Assembly (NCBI GenBank): GCA_019722365.1
Contig: JADFUC010000170.1
Location: 463,445-527,444 of the forward strand
Source of the DNA: Lithospermum erythrorhizon
Taxonomy: Eukaryota; Streptophyta; Magnoliopsida; Boraginales; Boraginaceae
DNA length: 64,000 bases
Direction: 5' to 3'
The first letter of the stretch is position 1. Each line of letters opens with the position of its first letter. Shown one piece after another: positions 60,373 to 64,000 of the stretch. The notes under the pieces are model-generated. The model searched no databases, was not told where the DNA came from, and worked only from the letters and a program-made list of their open reading frames with translations. A program made the position numbers and the translations under genes.

Positions 60373-61065
60373 TGCTAGGTATCCAAAGATCCACCGTTTA
60401 CAACCAAGCTTCCGATAACAATTATTAGGATTCCTATACCATGCCAATTCCATACTTCGACAATACTGCATCCCATCCAGATGCACAACAACGCCTAACC
60501 GATGACACCTCACTAATTCATATTTACAAACAGAAAGAAAATAATGCTGAAATAAACAACACAAAGGATTTTACCCCCTGCTCCCCTCAACGCCAGCGTA
60601 CATCCAAATTTCGGCCGCAGATCCACTAATAATATCATGAAGATTGTTACAGACCTCAAAACCCTATTTACGACCTCTCAACCTGGATGTTTTCTCACAC
60701 TAAAACTCTAGGCACAAGTCTCTGCTTTAACGCCTCAATCTCTCGACTTTTCACAACCTTACCAAGCTAATTATAATAAACTCTCATAATTCTAGCACAG
60801 CACAAACTCTTTCATGATTTCCAACCACCATCGGGGCGGTGTTTTCACACACTCAAAATACTACGTAGCAAGACTATTTATGTGTTTCCTGGCACAAATA
60901 AACCTATAAAGAAATTACTTTTTTCAAGAAAAGTCACATCACTACCCTAAAGGTAATCATTTTCCAAAAAATAAGACGCTAGAACTTTCTTTCCTCGTTT
61001 CCTCCAAGTATTTCCTTAAGTGTACTTCTGGGACACCTGTGGCTTCTTCACGCTATGAAGCTTCA
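60373..61065 (-). repeat. 5' LTR of the element (minus orientation)
   Basis: This is a 693-bp direct repeat partner of 58,605-59,280. On the minus strand it starts TGAAGCTTCATAGCG and ends GATACCTAGCA, adjoining the primer-binding site. Confidence 0.75.
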
Positions 61066-61639
61066 CACGCATAACACTCTTTGTCTCCGTAGATAAAACA
61101 TATGTCTTCTCGAAGGCAAATAGCAAACTGGAGCTTTTCTCGCACGCTTCAAGTCTGAATATTCAATAAAGAGTATTCCCACCGGGCGACATAAAAATCG
61201 AAGGCTCGCGAACCCGATTTCTCCCCGATCTTGAACAAGCTTCACCAATTTTCAAGAGATCAACACACTTCTTTGTCCAAAAGAACATAAGATTTAATCT
61301 TGAAAATCTTGCCAAGATTAGAGCTTCTAGCTCATAGCTAATAGAGTAAATCCATTGAAGACACTGCATCCTCGGTGTTTTCACCAATGAGTTCGATTGC
61401 CCCCTAAAGTGGTCTAATAGGTAAAGAATACCATCTCTATCAAGATTTGGTTCATCTTGTTGTTCCATTTCTTTCCAGAAATTTGAGAACTTCAATTTCT
61501 TTGAAGGAAAACTGTTACAAGTGAACCTGCTACAACTACTGCCAGTGATCATCATATGGTCAAAGTACATTTCATAATTGACCTCCTTCAGTCCTAAATC
61601 CTCTTTGTTCCTCCCTTCAAACTTTGGAAAATCCTAAAG

Positions 61640-62430
61640 AAACAAAACTCTCCATCATCAATTCATCATTATTATATTAAGAAAAGGACAGCAACAGAAA
61701 TAAAATAATTCAACAACATAAAATGAAGGGCACGGGCGGTCAGATATACTTTTCCCTCAGGATAACAAATTTGGTTGCTTCCGAATTGTCTCCGACAATA
61801 CGCGCAGCACTATTTACTACATCATAATAAATAGCAATGGAATAGCTTTAACGAACCATTTCGATTTATTACATTATATTCAAGAGTCAAGAGTCATAGA
61901 TCATAATAGAAAATCTAGAACGGTACTAAAATCTAAAGATTATAAACATCTTCTCACTAGCCAACTTCAGCTCAGAAGATTAGAAATACCACATAACATA
62001 AGATTTTGCTATGCTAATAAAATGAATAACAAAATGATAAAGGAAAACCAAAAGGAAAGAATAGCAGAGGAGAGTAGCCAGTAGATACATCAAACTTCAA
62101 TAAATGAAGTATATACAAACGAATACATACAAGCTAAGTAGTTTCAGGAATTCAATCAACTTGATAGACACACAACTAATATAGTCAAAGAAACATACCT
62201 TTTGAAACAAATTAAAGAAGAAAAGAAAACAGAACATGTAGAAACTGTCGGACATAATAAAAAATATCGCTCGAACGCTTTAATTGAAGCCATTGGGCTT
62301 TTTCCCCACATCGTTGGAAGACCATTTTAATTCTATTTAAATAACCCAATCTTTTATCAGTTGCTCAAATGACTCGCTGCAGATGCTCACTCGCTAAAAT
62401 AACCATTATCGCTGCCCGTCCGGCTCGGCT
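61640..62430. other. Upstream region of F-box/kelch gene
   Basis: This probably contains the first intron, 5' UTR exon (about 62,199-62,330) and promoter of the F-box/kelch gene on the minus strand, inferred from a good donor at 62,198 and an acceptor at about 61,634. No ORF of interest. Confidence 0.35.
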
Positions 62431-64000
62431 CGGTTCGTGTTCGTGAGCCATGTTATGGAAAGCATCATACATGAAATGTTAAGCAGACTCAGACTCTCTC
62501 TTTATTTCTTTTTCGATCTCGATTTCATTCAATTGGGGAAACAGCATAATAAAGATTCATCACAATCAATACAAGATTCATCACCATCAATACACGCATT
62601 CATCACCTTGGATGCTACAAACGTTTTTTAACTTCCCCGAATCCAAACCAGCCTCTTCCTCCTATAACAGAGCACATCGACCTCTTCCATCATCTCCACT
62701 CAAGGCTGACGAGCCCGCCTTCACCCCCCTTTTCAAGACTTGCTTTTGTTCACCGCCTTACTTTTCTCACAACACTGTATTTTCTCTCTGCTCGCTTTTG
62801 CTTCTCCCTGCCGAGAATCGTTGTAGGCTCTAGTCAAGCTGGCTGTGAGCCGGGGACCGCTGAATACCGCTAAGCAATCCCTTGGGAGCTACCGTCTAAG
62901 TAGGATTGCCACTCTTGCCTCACGGATGTTTTCAAGCCATACCACGACACAATGGAAGCTCGTAACTTTTGGTTCTCGTTTTTTTTTTGCTTGCAACACA
63001 CCTGCTCTAAGTATCTGCACATCTGTATCACAATTTGAAAGCTTAGTTGTATAACCATGCCTTCCAAATCTAAATTGCCCATTACGTCTAAACCGAACCT
63101 TAACGGTAACAACTATAAAAGATGGTCCCAAACCCAAGCATGCATTCTCGAAGCTGATGTCGATTACGTATATTTGAAACCGCCCCCGAATATCTCGGCT
63201 GCCTTTCCGACGGTTACCTCTATTACTTTGGTCGTTCCCAAACGCCAGTTAACCAAAAAGGCCTGACAAAGATAACAAGACGCAGCGCCATATTCAACAA
63301 ATACGACTAATTACCCGTTTCGAATTTATATACTATTCACAACCCCAAGTTAATTTGGGATGCCTTGTAGGAGAAATACGGTAATGACGACAAAGAAGAA
63401 ATACGCTATGTGGGAAAGGGCTAGGTTTTCAAACGACGGTAACAAACCGCTACATCAAGTAATGCCTTGAAAACTGTGGTACCGATTGATTAACGAAGGC
63501 AATGAAACTGACGGTTGTTTTGGCTAATGTTTGGTTGAGAAATTTCCTCCTTCGAACGACATGTGAACAAACCGAAACACAAAGCAAGAAAAGATTTCAC
63601 CTCGTCTGCTGACAAGTAAATACGAACTTGCAGCCAACCGTCTCAAAGACAAGCCGCTTAAATGGACAAAGCGAGAAATAATAACGGAGCGCATCTTCAC
63701 TGCAAACTCGTGGAAACCTGCTGGGTCCCTCCAACAACAAGTTCAAAGCCAGCAGCGGCAAGCGAACGAACAGACTCAAGAAGCCAACATCAAACAAGTT
63801 CATCAAACCAGCGCCCAGATCGTTATGCGCCAAGCCGCTGCTAGCTACACGATGCAAAGCTGGACACAAGGCCTATCAATGCTTCAAGCGTCAAAAGCCA
63901 GATGCCCCCCAAGCCAACATTGCTGAATCAAATGACATCAGTCGCTGTCAAGCAAACGCGGCAAACGCAAACAGCAATGCAACCGGAACCGGCTACTGAT
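62431..64000 (+). mobile_element. Ty1/copia element, leader and degraded gag, cut by window end
   Basis: From ATG at 63,057 the reading is MPSKSKLPITSKPNLNGNNY then KRWSQTQACILEADVDYVYL, a copia gag N-terminus (KLNGxNYKRWSQ type). After frameshifts, LIWDAL-like and EKYGNDDKEE-like segments follow (about 63,345-63,400). At about 63,700-63,930 come SNKFKASSGKRTN and CKAGHKAYQC, the right half of a CCHC zinc knuckle (CxxCxxxxHxxxxC). No intact ORF survives. The preceding ~600 bp (62,431-63,056) is probably LTR and leader: TGTATCACAATTTGAAAGC just before the ATG could be a decayed TGGTATCAGAGC primer site. The element continues beyond 64,000. Confidence 0.65.

Larger units (their letters stand above)
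58605..61065 (-). mobile_element. Non-autonomous LTR retrotransposon inside the F-box/kelch gene
   Basis: Two long direct repeats flank about 1.09 kb of internal sequence. On the minus strand the 5' LTR ends CTAGCA and is followed at once by ATTGGTATCGAAACAG, a primer-binding site complementary to initiator tRNA-Met (TGGTATC core). Flanking CACGT (58,600-58,604) and CACGC (61,066-61,070) look like the 5-bp target duplication with one change. The internal part lacks pol; an 87-codon minus ORF (60,309-60,046) is unrecognised. The size and missing genes suggest a TRIM/LARD-type non-autonomous element. Confidence 0.75.
57863..61633 (-). pseudogene. TML/HOLT-type F-box/kelch gene split by an LTR element
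   Basis: The 5' part (about 61,633-61,066) encodes SYELEALILARFSRLN, NKKCVDLLK-like TKKCVDLLKIGE, VREPSIFMSPGG and CYLPSRRHMFY, the F-box/linker region. The 3' part (58,604-57,863) encodes GREIEGCVVYRYELT, MIIPRCLFASASQGNSAFVA, the kelch repeats (EKYDPDCKKWTPLPRMNKKR, FCSGCFMDNRFYIIGG) and the C-terminus HFLLNCCVMMA. Between them sits a 2.46 kb LTR retrotransposon inserted in the codons of a YGDKEC-x-CAGTH-like motif. The family (Arabidopsis HOLT/At3g27150, legume TOO MUCH LOVE, targets of miR2111) regulates root branching and nodulation. Further small frameshifts occur at about 61,170, 58,540 and 58,230. A donor-like AAAAG|GTATGT at about 62,199 may mark a 5' UTR exon. Confidence 0.8.

Noticed and set aside
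60032..60428. 128-codon plus ORF inside the LTR element
   Set aside because: The element is oriented on the minus strand; this low-complexity Ser/Pro/Ile-rich ORF is antisense and resembles nothing known.
61163..61570. Stand-alone 135-codon minus ORF
   Set aside because: Its residues match the 5' half of the F-box/kelch family, and the 3' half lies beyond the LTR element, so it is a fragment of that gene.
1..64000. CRISPR arrays, bacterial-style operons or phage genes
   Set aside because: Introns, plant gene families and plant transposons throughout; no regularly spaced repeats with unique spacers.

Overview
This is nuclear DNA of a flowering plant, most likely a eudicot. It is AT-rich, with split genes that have GT-AG introns, plant-specific families (DUF3339, DUF642, chloroplast L27, plant-type TOM20, CYP94, an F-box/kelch gene of the TML/HOLT type), two eukaryotic tRNA genes, and many MITEs and LTR retrotransposons. 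The species cannot be read from the sequence.

Layout. Bases 1-15,034 form an imperfect palindrome of two arms of about 7.3-7.5 kb around a single-copy loop (~7,316-7,565). Each arm carries a copy of a small membrane-protein gene and of the chloroplast ABC ATPase gene ABCI11/NAP14. The minus-strand gene of the right arm is the better copy and alone owns the last exon, which lies in the loop. Next come three DUF3339 micro-genes (16.8-19.3 kb) with a 5S-rRNA-like (Cassandra-type) repeat among them, a tRNA-Ser(UGA), and a 7.4 kb degraded Ty1/copia element with a perfect 5-bp target duplication whose edge lies 16 bp from the tRNA 5' end. A gene-poor stretch follows (27.6-34.9 kb). Then come a nodulin-like MFS transporter (+), plastid ribosomal protein L27 (-), tRNA-Leu(AAG), TOM20 (-, six intact exons), a DUF642 cell-wall protein (-), a hAT-like non-autonomous element, sulfite oxidase (+, about 12 exons), a CYP94-like P450 (+), and a TML/HOLT-like F-box/kelch gene (-) cut in two by a 2.5 kb non-autonomous LTR element. 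The window ends inside the gag of another copia element.

Two themes run through it. First, conserved gene neighbourhoods: from memory, ABCI11, the small gene, DUF3339, the MFS gene and DUF642 are neighbours in Arabidopsis (At5g14100-At5g14150, with a paralogous block including sulfite oxidase at At3g01910-At3g01950), and TOM20 and L27 are near-neighbours at At5g40930/At5g40950. Second, many unrelated housekeeping genes (sulfite oxidase, L27 exon 3, MFS, DUF642, P450, ABCI11) carry one- to few-base indels while TOM20 and two DUF3339 genes are perfect. Patchy consensus error in a long-read assembly explains this better than simultaneous decay of so many genes, and it also bears on whether the palindrome is real. 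I found no convincing new multi-gene system. The most interesting objects are the palindrome, the retrotransposon-split TML/HOLT gene, and the copia insertion beside tRNA-Ser.
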